Assembly (NCBI GenBank): GCA_963717705.1
Contig: CAVQWT010000005.1
Coordinates: forward strand, 620,001-684,000
Direction of reading: 5' to 3'
Source of the DNA: CAVQWT01 sp963717705
Lineage (GTDB): Bacteria; Pseudomonadota; Gammaproteobacteria; Burkholderiales; Casimicrobiaceae
Length of the DNA: 64,000 nucleotides
Shown here: in pieces, positions 35,957-44,822 of the stretch
Position numbering within the stretch: the first letter of the stretch is position 1
How the letters are laid out: each line of letters opens with the position of its first letter
Notes under the pieces: model-generated
What the model saw: the letters and a program-made list of their open reading frames with translations, nothing else
Databases searched by the model: none
What the model was told of the DNA's origin: nothing
Position numbers and translations under genes: made by a program

Positions 35957-36600
35957 CCCTTGCTGCAGGGCGCGCCTTCGGCGCCCGCATTGCGCCGGCG
36001 CCGCATTCCCGAAATCGGCGGGCCGCGGCGGTCGCGCTGCTGCTTTCCCTGGTCGCCGCCGGCTCGCTCGCGCTGTCCGGCTGCGCACCGATGATCGTCG
36101 CGGGCATGGGCAGCGCGGTGTTGATGGCGGCGGACCGGCGCTCGTCCGGGGCGCAGCTCGACGACCAGACGATCGAGCTCAAGGTCTCCGCTGCGGCAAC
36201 CGAGAAGTTCCCGGACGCGCACCTCAACGTCAACAGCTACAACGGCATCGTGCTGCTCACCGGCGAGGCGCCGACGGCGGAGGTGCGCGGCGGCATCACG
36301 CAGATCGCCGAGAAGACCGACCGCGTGCGCAGCGTGGAGAACGAGATGGTCGTCGGGCCGAACAGCGACTTCGGCGACCGCAGCAACGACACGTTCATCA
36401 CGTCGAAGGTCAAGGCGCGGCTGGTCGAGGCCGACAAGGTGCCGGCAAACCTGATCAAGGTCGTCACCGAGCGCGGCGTGGTGTACCTGCGCGGCCTGGT
36501 CACGCCGCAGGAAGGCGACGCCGCGGCGTCGATCGCCGCGACGACCGAGGGCGTCCTCCGCGTGGTCAAGGTGTTCGAGTACACGAACTCGCCGTCGTGA
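35953..36600 (+). CDS. dolP: BON-domain outer-membrane lipoprotein DolP (YraP)
   Basis: This 215-residue lipoprotein has a lipobox LALSGC near residue 42, then two BON domains (about 65-130 and 140-210: IVLLTGEAPTAEVRGGI and GVVYLRGLVTPQEG). DolP binds anionic phospholipid at division sites and supports envelope integrity in E. coli. Start is GTG at 35953, overlapping the gmhA stop (GTGA). The N-terminus is longer than usual before the hydrophobic stretch, so an internal start is possible, but none has a better ribosome site. Confidence 0.88.
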   Translation: MTLAAGRAFGARIAPAPHSRNRRAAAVALLLSLVAAGSLALSGCAPMIVAGMGSAVLMAADRRSSGAQLDDQTIELKVSAAATEKFPDAHLNVNSYNGIVLLTGEAPTAEVRGGITQIAEKTDRVRSVENEMVVGPNSDFGDRSNDTFITSKVKARLVEADKVPANLIKVVTERGVVYLRGLVTPQEGDAAASIAATTEGVLRVVKVFEYTNSPS

Positions 36601-37097
36601 CCGGTACCGCCACCGGCGCGGCGCCGCCGCGTCTCGAGGACAAGGTCGCCACCGCGGCGAACGCGCTGGAGCGCATCGCGCGGTTGCCGAGGCCGCTGGT
36701 CATGACCAACGGCGTGTTCGATCTGCTGCATCGCGGCCATGTGACCTACCTCGAGGCGGCGCGCCGTGAGGGTGCGGCGCTCGTCGTCGCGGTGAACTCC
36801 GACGATTCGGTGCGTCGGCTCGGCAAGGGTGACGACCGCCCGCTCAACCCGCTGGCGGACCGCATGGCGGTGCTTGCCGCGCTGGCGTCGGTCGACCTCG
36901 TCGTCCCCTTCGACGGCGACACGCCACGGGACCTGATCGTCGCCTGCAGTCCGGACGTGCTGGTCAAGGGCGGCGACTACACGGCGGCGACCACCGCCGG
37001 TGCCACCGAAGTGGTTGCCGCCGGCGGGCGGTTCGTCGCGATTCCGTTCGCGCACGACCGCTCGACCACGGCGCTCGTGCGCCGCATCCGCAGGTAG
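36597..37097 (+). CDS. rfaE2: D-glycero-beta-D-manno-heptose 1-phosphate adenylyltransferase
   Basis: This 166-residue nucleotidyltransferase corresponds to the C-terminal half of E. coli HldE. It has TNGVFDLLHRGHVTYLEAAR with the HxGH active-site motif, VVAVNSDDSVRRLGKG and DVLVKGGDYT. It would make ADP-heptose for lipopolysaccharide core. The separate rfaE1 kinase is not in the window. The GTG at 36597 overlaps the dolP stop (GTGA). Typical length for a stand-alone RfaE2. Confidence 0.93.
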   Translation: MTGTATGAAPPRLEDKVATAANALERIARLPRPLVMTNGVFDLLHRGHVTYLEAARREGAALVVAVNSDDSVRRLGKGDDRPLNPLADRMAVLAALASVDLVVPFDGDTPRDLIVACSPDVLVKGGDYTAATTAGATEVVAAGGRFVAIPFAHDRSTTALVRRIRR

Positions 37098-37140
37098 CCG
37101 GCGCGCCCCCGCGCCGCGTTCGTGGCCGCGGCACCGGCTC

Positions 37141-37149
37141 TGGTAAAAT
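37141..37149 (+). promoter_or_regulatory. Extended -10 promoter candidate for tusA-trx
   Basis: TGGTAAAAT is an extended -10 element about 53 bases upstream of the tusA start, in an otherwise GC-rich 104-base gap. The tusA ATG is preceded by GAGGAGG. Confidence 0.5.
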
Positions 37150-37201
37150 CGCAACTCCGATTTGCGGGCGTCCTGCGCCCGCCGCCCGAGGAGGCACGCC
37201 G

Positions 37202-37432
37202 ATGCTGCAACCCGACCGCGAAGTCGATGCCCGCGACCTGAACTGCCCGCTGCCGATCCTGCGCACCAAGAAGGCGCTCAACGACATGGTGCCGGGCCAG
37301 ACGATCAGGGTGCTCGCGACCGACCCCGCGTCGGTCCGGGATTTCCAGGCGTTCGCCCGCCAGACCGGCAACGAGCTCGTCGAGCAGGGCGAGGCCGAGG
37401 GCGCTTTCTTCTTCCTGCTGAGGCGCAAGTGA
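37202..37432 (+). CDS. tusA: Sulfurtransferase TusA family protein
   Basis: This 76-residue protein has the family signature ARDLNCPLPILRTKKAL, with the sulfur-carrying cysteine near residue 15, and a C-terminal AEGAFFFLLRRK strand. TusA passes persulfide sulfur in tRNA thiolation, molybdopterin synthesis or sulfur oxidation. It is followed, with a four-base GTGA overlap, by a thioredoxin-fold protein, suggesting coupled expression. A strong ribosome binding site supports the start. Confidence 0.93.
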   Translation: MLQPDREVDARDLNCPLPILRTKKALNDMVPGQTIRVLATDPASVRDFQAFARQTGNELVEQGEAEGAFFFLLRRK

Positions 37433-37836
37433 GCGGCGCGGTCGAAGTCTCCGGCGGCGCCGGCGGGACGGTGGTCGAACTCGGCCAGGCGGGATTCGAC
37501 GCCGCGATCCGCGGCCATCCGTTCGCGATCATCGACTTCTGGGCGCCGTGGTGCGGACCCTGCCGGTCGTTCGCACCGACCTTCGTCGCCGCGGCCGCCA
37601 AGCATCCCGATGTCCTGTTCGCGAAAGTGAACACCGAGGCCGAACCGGAACTCGCCGCGTCGTTCGGCATCCGGTCGATTCCGACGCTCGCTATCTTCCG
37701 CGACGACATCGTCGTCTACATGGAAGCTGGCGCGCTGCCGCCGTCCGCGCTCGAGGAGCTGATCGGACAGGCTCGCGCGCTCGACATGGATGCGGTGCGG
37801 CGGGACATCGCCGCCCAGGGCGACAGTCCCGGCTGA
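37429..37836 (+). CDS. Thioredoxin family protein
   Basis: This 135-residue thioredoxin-fold protein has the active site FWAPWCGPCRSF near residue 38 and the cis-proline segment FGIRSIPTLAIFRD. The first 15 residues are a Gly-rich extension and the last 15 a short tail. No signal peptide is seen, so it is cytoplasmic. It starts with GTG at 37429 overlapping the tusA stop. Pairing with TusA suggests a role in reducing persulfides or sulfur carriers, which is inference from context. Confidence 0.92.
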   Translation: MSGAVEVSGGAGGTVVELGQAGFDAAIRGHPFAIIDFWAPWCGPCRSFAPTFVAAAAKHPDVLFAKVNTEAEPELAASFGIRSIPTLAIFRDDIVVYMEAGALPPSALEELIGQARALDMDAVRRDIAAQGDSPG

Positions 37837-37875
37837 CGGTCCCGACCCGGTGCCGCCCGCGGGCGGCCGCGCGAG

Positions 37876-38781
37876 GTGAGCGCGGCGCTCCTTCTCCTGC
37901 CGGACTTCCTGCTGATCGCCGGCGGCGCGCTGCTGCGCCGCGTCCGCGGCCTCGACGCCGGGTTCTGGGCCGGGGTCGAGCGGCTGGTCTACTACGTGCT
38001 CTTCCCGGCCTTGCTGTTCCGGTCGCTCGCGGCGGCACCGTTCGCCCCCGCCGCCGCCGGGTCGCTGATCGCGACGGGGCTCGTGTTCACGCTGTCGGCG
38101 ATGGCGCTGTCGGCGCTCGCTCGGCCGCTGTTCGGCCTGCCGAAGGATGTGTTCGCCGCCTGTTTCCAGTGCGGGTTCCGCTTCAACACCTACATCGTGC
38201 TGGCCGTCGCCGACCGGCTGGGCGGCGCGCCCGGCCTGGCGCTCGCGAGCCTGCTGGTCGGCGTGCTGGTGCCGACGGTCAACGTCGCTGCCGTCTCGAT
38301 GCTCGCGCACGGCCGCGGCGTCTCCGTCGGCGCCGAGCTCGCGCGCAACCCGCTGGTGCTGGCCACCGCAGCCGGCCTGGCGTGGAGCGTCGCCGGGCTG
38401 CCGCTGCCGGCGCTGCCCGCGCGGGTGCTCGGGCTGCTGGCGAGTGCAGCGTTGCCCCTGGGGCTGCTCGCCGTCGGCGCGGGCCTGACGTTCGAACGCC
38501 GCGCGCTGCCGTTGCCGGCGCTGGCGTGGTTTCACGCGGTGAAGCTGCTGGCGATGCCCGCGATCGCGTTCGCGGCCGCCCGCGCGCTGGCGCTGTCGCC
38601 GCTTGAGACGCAGGTGGCGATCACGCAGGCCGCGGTGCCGACGGCGACGTCGGCCTACATCCTCGCCGCGCGGATGAACGGCCGCGGCGCGCCCGTCGCG
38701 CTGATCGTGTCCAGCGGAACCCTGCTGGCGGCGTTCACGATGCCGTTCTGGCTGGGGCTGATCGGCGCCGGGTCGGGCTAG
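37876..38781 (+). CDS. AEC family transporter
   Basis: This 301-residue membrane protein of the auxin-efflux-carrier type has ten hydrophobic helices and family segments YYVLFPALLFRSLA, GFRFNTYIVLAVADRLGG and PTATSAYILAARMNG near the C-terminus. Such carriers move organic acids such as malate or malonate; the substrate here is unknown. Start is GTG at 37876, preceded by GCGAG. No regulatory partner is visible. Confidence 0.88.
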   Translation: MSAALLLLPDFLLIAGGALLRRVRGLDAGFWAGVERLVYYVLFPALLFRSLAAAPFAPAAAGSLIATGLVFTLSAMALSALARPLFGLPKDVFAACFQCGFRFNTYIVLAVADRLGGAPGLALASLLVGVLVPTVNVAAVSMLAHGRGVSVGAELARNPLVLATAAGLAWSVAGLPLPALPARVLGLLASAALPLGLLAVGAGLTFERRALPLPALAWFHAVKLLAMPAIAFAAARALALSPLETQVAITQAAVPTATSAYILAARMNGRGAPVALIVSSGTLLAAFTMPFWLGLIGAGSG

Positions 38782-38832
38782 CCGGGGTCCTTGCGACGGT
38801 CTCGCGCGGCACCGGGTGACGGGGCCGAAGGG

Positions 38833-40659
38833 TCAGCGCTGGTAGCGGTTGAAGAAGTCCGCGACGATGCCCTTCTGACTGCGATCGATCGCCGCGTCGA
38901 GCGTGCGGTCGGCCGGATCGTACTGCTTCGCCTTGCGGAAGGCATTGATCGCTTCCTGATGATAGCCCTGCGCCTGCTGCGCTTGGCCCAGGCACTTCCA
39001 GGCTTCGGCGTTGCCCAGATCCTGGTCCGCCCAGGACCGGCAGAGTTCGGCGGCTCGGCGGAAATTGCCGGCGCGAAGCATCCGTGTGCCCTCGCTCTTG
39101 AGCGCCGCCACGCGCGCCCGGCGCTCGGCGAACTCCTGCGCGAGGCCGGGGTCGACCGGCCCCGTCGACGGCACCACGACCGTCGCCGCGCGCGGCGACG
39201 GCGACGAGACCGCGCCCGTGATCGCGTTGCCGACCCCGGCGAGTCCGGTGATCACGCCGCCGCCCGTGACGTTGCCCGGCATCAGCGACGACGCCGAGGG
39301 AATTGCGTCAGAGATCGACGTGCGCGCCCAGGCGATCGAATCCGCCATCGGCTGGTGCCAGGCGACGCCGTAGAGCCACAGCATCGCCGCCAGGCCGCAC
39401 ACGCCCGTGACCGCATTGAGCACCCCGGGCGGGCCGTGGGTGACGAGGCAGTCCTGCGCGAAGTCCCAGTCGGTTTCCTGGTTGTGCGCAACCTTTTCGT
39501 AGGCGACGGCGATCAGGACCGGGGCGAGCAGCGGAAAACCGCAGGCCACGCCCTCCCACCAGACGCGAAACGACCGCTTCAACGCCCGGTCGAGCTGCGC
39601 GCGCGTGTCGCGTCGCGCGTAGGCATCGGAAATCGAGAACTGCAGGTAGCAGCCGAACAGCCACTTGCCGGGAGTCGTCTGGAGCGACCCGATCAGCAGT
39701 GCCTCTACGGGGACCCAGCTCGCGGTGATCAGGATCGGCGCGAACAGCGGGTGGCCGATCCAGTACCCGAGTGCCTCGGGCACCACACCGGCGCCCTGCA
39801 GCTCGGACAGGAGCAGCGCGAGCACCAGCCCCCAGATCGCGTAGTCAAACAGGCGCGCGGCGAGGCGGTTCCACGGCCGCGGCTCGCTGGTCCGGCCGGA
39901 TTTCGCCCGCTCGAGCTCGGCCATCCGCAGCTGGAAGATCCAGCTCGCGTCCTCCTGCGGCTGGTTGGTGCCGAGGAACACGCTCTTCTCGCGCCGCCAG
40001 TTGAGGATCGCGAGGTCGGTCTGCGGCACCAGCACCGGCTCCGTCGCCCGGCGTCGGCGCGAGGCCCAGGCCACGCCGTGAACGACGCCGTAGACGAGGG
40101 TCAGCACGAGCAGCGTCACCGTCAGCCAGACGAGCACCTGCTTGGCGACGAGCACCGCGTCCGCGGGTGTGACGAAGACGATCGCGGCCGCGATGAAGGC
40201 GCCGAACAGCGCGCACAGGCCGATGGTGACGATGGTCGAGCGGCCGAACGTCGCGACGCGCTCCGTCAGGCCCGGGTGGTGCAGATTCTCGTCCTCGATC
40301 GGCTCGACGCCGTCGAGTCCGGTCTCCAGGACCTCGTCGGCCGAAGGCTCTGCCGCCGGCGCCGCGACGTCGGTGTGCTCGCCGCCGTCTTCGGACACCG
40401 CGTTGCTGACGACATGGGCGATCTTCTGCTCGGTGGTGCCGTCCGACAGCGCGAGCTCGTCGTCGTAGCGGTGGCGCCGGTCGCCGTCGCTGAGTATGCG
40501 ACTGGCATGATTGATGAAACGAAGCGCCTCTTCCACGTTCCCCTGGCCGTCCCGCGTCTTCGCGTAATACTTTCTGATCAGGCGGCGCAGCGCGGCACGG
40601 ACCTCCTCGTCGGGGGCGGTCGGCGGTATTCCTAGCGCTTCGTAGAGCGTGGCGCGCAT
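38833..40659 (-). CDS. J-like / RDD / TPR fusion membrane protein
   Basis: This 608-residue protein combines three parts. Residues 1-70 resemble a J domain (TLYEALGIPPTAPDEEVRAA, later ILSDGDRRHRYDDEL), but the HPD tripeptide is absent, the position reading YAK in IRKYYAKTRDG. Two membrane helices follow near 140-190. The central part (about 255-400) is an RDD-type membrane domain with RLAARLFDYAIWG. A further helix and a Ser/Gly-rich linker lead to two or three C-terminal TPR-like repeats (about 500-608). Start ATG at 40659 gives the natural J-like N-terminus. Without HPD it should not stimulate DnaK. Function unknown. Confidence 0.8.
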   Translation of the reverse strand: MRATLYEALGIPPTAPDEEVRAALRRLIRKYYAKTRDGQGNVEEALRFINHASRILSDGDRRHRYDDELALSDGTTEQKIAHVVSNAVSEDGGEHTDVAAPAAEPSADEVLETGLDGVEPIEDENLHHPGLTERVATFGRSTIVTIGLCALFGAFIAAAIVFVTPADAVLVAKQVLVWLTVTLLVLTLVYGVVHGVAWASRRRRATEPVLVPQTDLAILNWRREKSVFLGTNQPQEDASWIFQLRMAELERAKSGRTSEPRPWNRLAARLFDYAIWGLVLALLLSELQGAGVVPEALGYWIGHPLFAPILITASWVPVEALLIGSLQTTPGKWLFGCYLQFSISDAYARRDTRAQLDRALKRSFRVWWEGVACGFPLLAPVLIAVAYEKVAHNQETDWDFAQDCLVTHGPPGVLNAVTGVCGLAAMLWLYGVAWHQPMADSIAWARTSISDAIPSASSLMPGNVTGGGVITGLAGVGNAITGAVSSPSPRAATVVVPSTGPVDPGLAQEFAERRARVAALKSEGTRMLRAGNFRRAAELCRSWADQDLGNAEAWKCLGQAQQAQGYHQEAINAFRKAKQYDPADRTLDAAIDRSQKGIVADFFNRYQR

Positions 40660-40811
40660 GGGCAATTGTCGATGTTTCGGCGAAATCTTGGGCGAAAACC
40701 CAAGCCATATCAAGTCAAGGACAGTGCAAGTTTCGGGCCAGCGGGCGCGGCGCGGGACGGTCCCACCTCCGCGCGCCCGTCGTGCAGGGCCCCGGAGGCG
40801 CCTGGCGGGGA

Positions 40812-40839
40812 CAAAAAAAGGGCAGCCCGCGGGCTGCCC
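40812..40839 (-). terminator. Rho-independent terminator of the rpsP-rimM-trmD-rplS operon
   Basis: On the minus strand GGGCAGCCC-GC-GGGCTGCCC (40839-40820) is followed directly by seven T residues (40819-40813). It lies 46 bases after the rplS stop. A textbook intrinsic terminator. Confidence 0.92.
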
Positions 40840-40885
40840 TCTGGCGACGGCGCGGCAATTGCTGCCGCTGGCGTTCGCGGACCGA

Positions 40886-41260
40886 TCACTCGGCCGGCTT
40901 GGCCCGGGTCGTGAGTTTCTCGCGGATCCGGGCCGACTTGCCCGAGCGATCGCGCAGGTAATACAGCTTCGCGCGGCGGACGTCGCCCCGGCGCTTGACC
41001 TCGATCGAGGCGATCAGCGGCGAATACGTCTGAAACGTCCGTTCCACGCCTTCGCCGCTGCTGATCTTGCGCACGACGAACGACGAGTTGAGCCCGCGAT
41101 TGCGCTTGGCAATGACCACGCCCTCGTACGCCTGGACGCGCTTGCGCTCGCCTTCGACGACGTTGACGTTGACGATGACCGTGTCGCCGGGGGCGAACAA
41201 GGGGATCGTCTTGTTGAGACGGGTGATTTCTTCCTGCTCTAGCGTCTGGATCAGATTCAT
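40886..41260 (-). CDS. rplS: 50S ribosomal protein L19
   Basis: This 124-residue ribosomal protein has the L19 features FAPGDTVIVNVNVVEGERKR, YEGVVIAKRNRGLNSSFVVRK in two halves, and VRRAKLYYLRDRSGKSARI. L19 sits at the 30S-50S interface. The start ATG at 41260 gives the usual MNLIQTLEQEEI N-terminus with GGAGAACG upstream. It ends the rpsP-rimM-trmD-rplS operon but is separated from trmD by 276 bases, longer than common. Confidence 0.97.
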   Translation of the reverse strand: MNLIQTLEQEEITRLNKTIPLFAPGDTVIVNVNVVEGERKRVQAYEGVVIAKRNRGLNSSFVVRKISSGEGVERTFQTYSPLIASIEVKRRGDVRRAKLYYLRDRSGKSARIREKLTTRAKPAE

Positions 41261-41536
41261 CGTGCGTTCTCCGTGGATTTCTGCTGCCGGCCGTTGGCCA
41301 TGGCGCACAGCGCAGGGCGCCCCCTGATGCGCGCGGTTTGTTGTGCAGGTCTCCGGAACGGCGGACCGTCCGTCGGCTGCTGTTTGCTGTCTCTCGTTTC
41401 CTGCCGCCTGATTACTTTGCCGCTTTCCTGCTTTGCTGCGCAACTGATTGACTGCCGTTTTGCCTGGTGGCTCGAACGCCCGACCGCTTCATCGCTCTCG
41501 TGCGCCCGGCGATGCGTCGGCACGCCGGCCGCACCG

Positions 41537-42325
41537 TCAACGCTTCGGCCCGCCCGCAGCCTCGCGTTCATTCGCGTACTCCCGCAACAGCGCCTCGTCG
41601 GCCGCGGACAACCCGCGCGCGGCGAAGAGGTCCGGCCGCCGCCGCCACGTCCGCCCCAGCGCCTCCTTCCGGCGCCACCGCGCGATCGCCGCGTGGTTGC
41701 CCGACAGGAGCACCGCCGGCACCGCCGTCCCCGCGTACACCTCCGGCCGGGTGTAGTGCGGGCAGTCGAGCAAACCGCCGACGAACGAATCCTGCCCCGC
41801 CGACGTCGCATCGTTCAACACCCCCGGCCGCTGCCGCACGATCGCATCGATCAGCATCAGCGCCGGCATTTCTCCGCCCGACACCACGAAGTCGCCGATC
41901 GAGATTTCCTCGTCGACCTCGAGTTCCAGCAGCCGCTCGTCGATTCCTTCGTACCGGCCGGCAAGCAGCACCAGCCCGGTGGAATCGCCTGCAGCCGCCA
42001 GCTCCATCACCCGCGCATGCGTCAGCGGCGCACCCTGCGGCGACAGGTGGATCACCCGGGTCGTCCGGGCGGTCGCGCCGCCGTCGTCACGCTGCGCCGC
42101 ACGCGCCGCCGCCAGCGCCTGCGCCAGCGGCTCCGCCATCATCACCATCCCCGGCCCGCCGCCGTACGGGCGGTCGTCGACGGTCCGGTAATTGTCCGTC
42201 GCGAAATCCCGCGGATTCCACGTCGCGAGGCGCCACAGCCCCCGCTCGAGCGCCCGGCCCGTCACGCCGAAGCGCGCCGCGTGCTCGACCAGCTCGGGGA
42301 ACAGCGTCACGACGTCGATGCGCAT
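41537..42325 (-). CDS. trmD: tRNA (guanine-37-N1)-methyltransferase
   Basis: TrmD is the SPOUT-class enzyme that forms m1G37 next to the anticodon. The 262-residue protein shows MRIDVVTLFPELVEH, RPYGGGPGMVMMAEPL, the knot region LLAGRYEGIDERLLE and EEISIGDFVVSGGEMPALML. ATG at 42325 begins the canonical N-terminus; the open frame upstream is the end of rimM read out of frame. It lies 13 bases after rimM. Confidence 0.97.
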   Translation of the reverse strand: MRIDVVTLFPELVEHAARFGVTGRALERGLWRLATWNPRDFATDNYRTVDDRPYGGGPGMVMMAEPLAQALAAARAAQRDDGGATARTTRVIHLSPQGAPLTHARVMELAAAGDSTGLVLLAGRYEGIDERLLELEVDEEISIGDFVVSGGEMPALMLIDAIVRQRPGVLNDATSAGQDSFVGGLLDCPHYTRPEVYAGTAVPAVLLSGNHAAIARWRRKEALGRTWRRRPDLFAARGLSAADEALLREYANEREAAGGPKR

Positions 42326-42338
42326 CGCGCCGCCCCGG

Positions 42339-42875
42339 TCAGTAATCGCTGCCCCAATCGACGCTGATCCGCCGCGAGGCGAGATCGACGTCGTCCACAT
42401 GCGCGCCGACGAACGGGATCAGCCGCTCCCTGCCGCCGCCCGCGGGTCCGGCGCGGACCCGCAACACCGGGTGCGCGCCGAAGTCGTCGACGGCGGCCAC
42501 CACACCCAGCGCGTCTCCCTCGCGGTTGACCACGTCGAGTCCGACGAGATCGGCAAGGTACACCTCTCCGGTGGCCGCCGCAGGCAGATCGGCCCGCGGC
42601 ACCCCGACCAGCGCCCCCCGCCACGCCATCGCCGCCTCGCGGCTGTCGATGCCTTCGACGCGGGCGACCAGGGAATCGGAATGCAACTTCGACTCCAGCG
42701 CGGCACGGGCTTCCCACGCCGCGCCGGGCCCGCGCTGGAACCACCAGCGCTCATGTCCCAGCAGCGCGTCCGGCGCCGCCGACAGCGGCCGCAGCTTCAG
42801 CCAGCCGTGCACGCCGAACGGCGCGAGCACGCGTCCCATCACGACGATGCCGTCGGCGTCCGGCGCCGCGGTCAT
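42339..42875 (-). CDS. rimM: Ribosome maturation factor RimM
   Basis: This 178-residue protein assists 30S 3'-domain assembly and binds S19. It has the RimM N-terminal barrel GRVLAPFGVHGWLKLRPLS and the PRC-type C-terminal domain with YLADLVGLDV, LIPFVGAHV and DWGSDY. Start ATG at 42875, 26 bases after rpsP. Operon position is conserved. Confidence 0.95.
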   Translation of the reverse strand: MTAAPDADGIVVMGRVLAPFGVHGWLKLRPLSAAPDALLGHERWWFQRGPGAAWEARAALESKLHSDSLVARVEGIDSREAAMAWRGALVGVPRADLPAAATGEVYLADLVGLDVVNREGDALGVVAAVDDFGAHPVLRVRAGPAGGGRERLIPFVGAHVDDVDLASRRISVDWGSDY

Positions 42876-42901
42876 CGGCGGAGGATCCGGTTGCAGTGGC
42901 G

Positions 42902-43153
42902 TCAGGCGGCCTTCGGGGTCGCGCGCTTCACGAGCCCGGCGACCGTGTCCGACAGCTTGGCGCCGCGGTCCTGCCAGAAGGTGATGCGATCGAACGACAG
43001 GCGCACCGCTTCCTCGCGCTCGGTCGCGATCGGGTTGTAGAAGCCGACGCGCTCGATGAAGCGACCGTCGCGACGGTTGCGCGAGTCGGCGACGACTACG
43101 TTGTAGAAGGGGCGCTTCTTGGCGCCGCCGCGGGCAAGTCGGATGACGACCAT
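42902..43153 (-). CDS. rpsP: 30S ribosomal protein S16
   Basis: This 83-residue protein begins MVVIRLARGGAKKRPFYNVV, the standard S16 N-terminus, with RDGRFIERVGFYNP and RITFWQDRGAKLSDTV after it. It is the first gene of the operon and has a strong promoter upstream. The start ATG at 43153 is clear from the family alignment. Confidence 0.97.
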   Translation of the reverse strand: MVVIRLARGGAKKRPFYNVVVADSRNRRDGRFIERVGFYNPIATEREEAVRLSFDRITFWQDRGAKLSDTVAGLVKRATPKAA

Positions 43154-43192
43154 GGCCTTGGAATCCTGTGAGAAAGACGGAAAAAGAGCGAA

Positions 43193-43222
43193 ATTATACA
43201 AGGATTTGGCATCGCCGGGCAA
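43193..43222 (-). promoter_or_regulatory. Sigma-70-type promoter of rpsP operon
   Basis: On the minus strand TTGCCC (43222-43217) and a perfect TATAAT (43198-43193) are 18 bases apart, giving a start near 43186 and a leader of about 33 bases before the rpsP ATG. One of the clearest promoters in the window. Confidence 0.75.
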
Positions 43223-43383
43223 GCGGCGCCGCATCCGCCCCCGCCCCCCGCCGGCATTCATCCCCGCGTCCGCCCCGGGCGTCGGCGCCGGCCCGACGTG
43301 CCGCCCTCCGTCGTCCGGGTCCACGAAGAATTTCCTTTCTGATCAGCGGGTTAGGCCGCAAGCCCCCCGCGCGCCGCCCGCCG

Positions 43384-44727
43384 TCAGCGGCCCGGGAACA
43401 TCCCCTTCATCCCCCGCATCATCTTCTGCATGCCGCCCTTGGCTACCATTTTCATCATCTTCTGCGTCTGCTCGAACTGGTTGAGCAGCTGGTTGACCTC
43501 CTGCACGGTGACGCCCGCGCCGGCTGCGATGCGTCGCTTGCGCGAGGCCTTGAGAAGCTCGGGCTTTGCCCGCTCGGCCGGCGTCATCGAATTGATGATC
43601 CCCTCGATGCGCCCGATCTTGCGCTCGTCGACGTTGGCGCCCTGGGCGGCGCGCGCGAGTTCCGCCGGCAGCTTGTCGACCATCGCCTTCATGCCGCCCA
43701 TCTTGCGCATCTGCGCGATCTGCGCCTTGTAGTCCTCGAGGTCGAACCCCTTCCCCGACTTGACCTTCTTCGCCAGCTTCTCGGCCTCGACCAGGTCGAC
43801 GTTGCGATGCGCCTCCTCGACCAGCGACAGCACGTCGCCCATGCCGAGGACGCGCGACGCCATCCGGTCGGGGTGAAAGACCTCCAGGCCGTCGACCTTC
43901 TCGGACACGCCGACGAACTTGATCGGCGCACCGGTCACGTGGCGCACCGACAGCGCGGCGCCGCCGCGCGCGTCGCCGTCGAGCTTGGTCAGGATGACGC
44001 CGGTGAGCGGCAGCGCGTCGCGGAACGCCTTCGCCGTGTTCACCGCGTCCTGGCCCTGCATCGCATCGACGATGAACAGCGTCTCGATCGGCTTCACCGC
44101 AGCGTTGATCTCCGCGATCTCCCGCATCATCGCCTCGTCGATCGCGAGGCGGCCCGCGGTGTCGACGATGAGCACGTCGTGGTAATGGCGCCGCGCCCAA
44201 TCGAGCGCGCCGGTCGCGATGGCCACGGGTGCCTCGCCGGCGGCCGACGGGAAGCAGTCGACGCCGACCTGCGCCGCCAGCGTCCGCAGTTGCTCGATCG
44301 CCGCCGGGCGGTACACGTCCGCCGACACCACCAGCACCTTCTTCTTCTGCTCGCGCAGCAGGCGCGCGAGCTTGCCGGCGGTCGTCGTCTTGCCAGCGCC
44401 CTGCAGGCCGGCGAGCAGGATCACCGCCGGCGGCTGAGTGGCGAAGTCGAGCGGCACCGCCGCGCCGCCCATCAGCGCGGCGAGTTCGCGCTGGACGACG
44501 CCGATCAGCGCCTGGCCCGGCGTCAGCGACCCGACCACTTCCTCGCCGACCGCCTTCGCACGCACCGCAGCGATGAACTCCTTGACCACGGGCAGCGCGA
44601 CGTCGGCTTCGAGCAGCGCGAGACGCACCTCGCGCAGCGCCTCCTGGATGTTGTCGTCGGTGAGGCGGGCCTGGCCGCGGAGCGTCTTGACGACGCGCGA
44701 CAGGCGTTCGGACAGGTTTTCGAGCAT
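43384..44727 (-). CDS. ffh: Signal recognition particle protein Ffh
   Basis: This 447-residue SRP GTPase has the helical N domain (MLENLSERLSRVVKTLRG), the G domain with GLQGAGKTTTAGKLARLL, VDTAGRLAIDEAMM, TKLDGDARGGAAL and GVSEKVDGLEVF, and the methionine-rich M domain toward the C-terminus (MKMVAKGGMQKMMRGMKGMF). It targets nascent membrane proteins to FtsY. It is on the same strand upstream of rpsP. The 4.5S RNA gene was not found in this window. Confidence 0.97.
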   Translation of the reverse strand: MLENLSERLSRVVKTLRGQARLTDDNIQEALREVRLALLEADVALPVVKEFIAAVRAKAVGEEVVGSLTPGQALIGVVQRELAALMGGAAVPLDFATQPPAVILLAGLQGAGKTTTAGKLARLLREQKKKVLVVSADVYRPAAIEQLRTLAAQVGVDCFPSAAGEAPVAIATGALDWARRHYHDVLIVDTAGRLAIDEAMMREIAEINAAVKPIETLFIVDAMQGQDAVNTAKAFRDALPLTGVILTKLDGDARGGAALSVRHVTGAPIKFVGVSEKVDGLEVFHPDRMASRVLGMGDVLSLVEEAHRNVDLVEAEKLAKKVKSGKGFDLEDYKAQIAQMRKMGGMKAMVDKLPAELARAAQGANVDERKIGRIEGIINSMTPAERAKPELLKASRKRRIAAGAGVTVQEVNQLLNQFEQTQKMMKMVAKGGMQKMMRGMKGMFPGR

Positions 44728-44822
44728 GGCGTGGGAGACCGGGCTGGCAGCGGCGACGGCGACGGCGACGCCTGGGGTAAACTGGAGGGGTGCCCGACAT
44801 CTGCGTCGGCACCGTCAAACCG

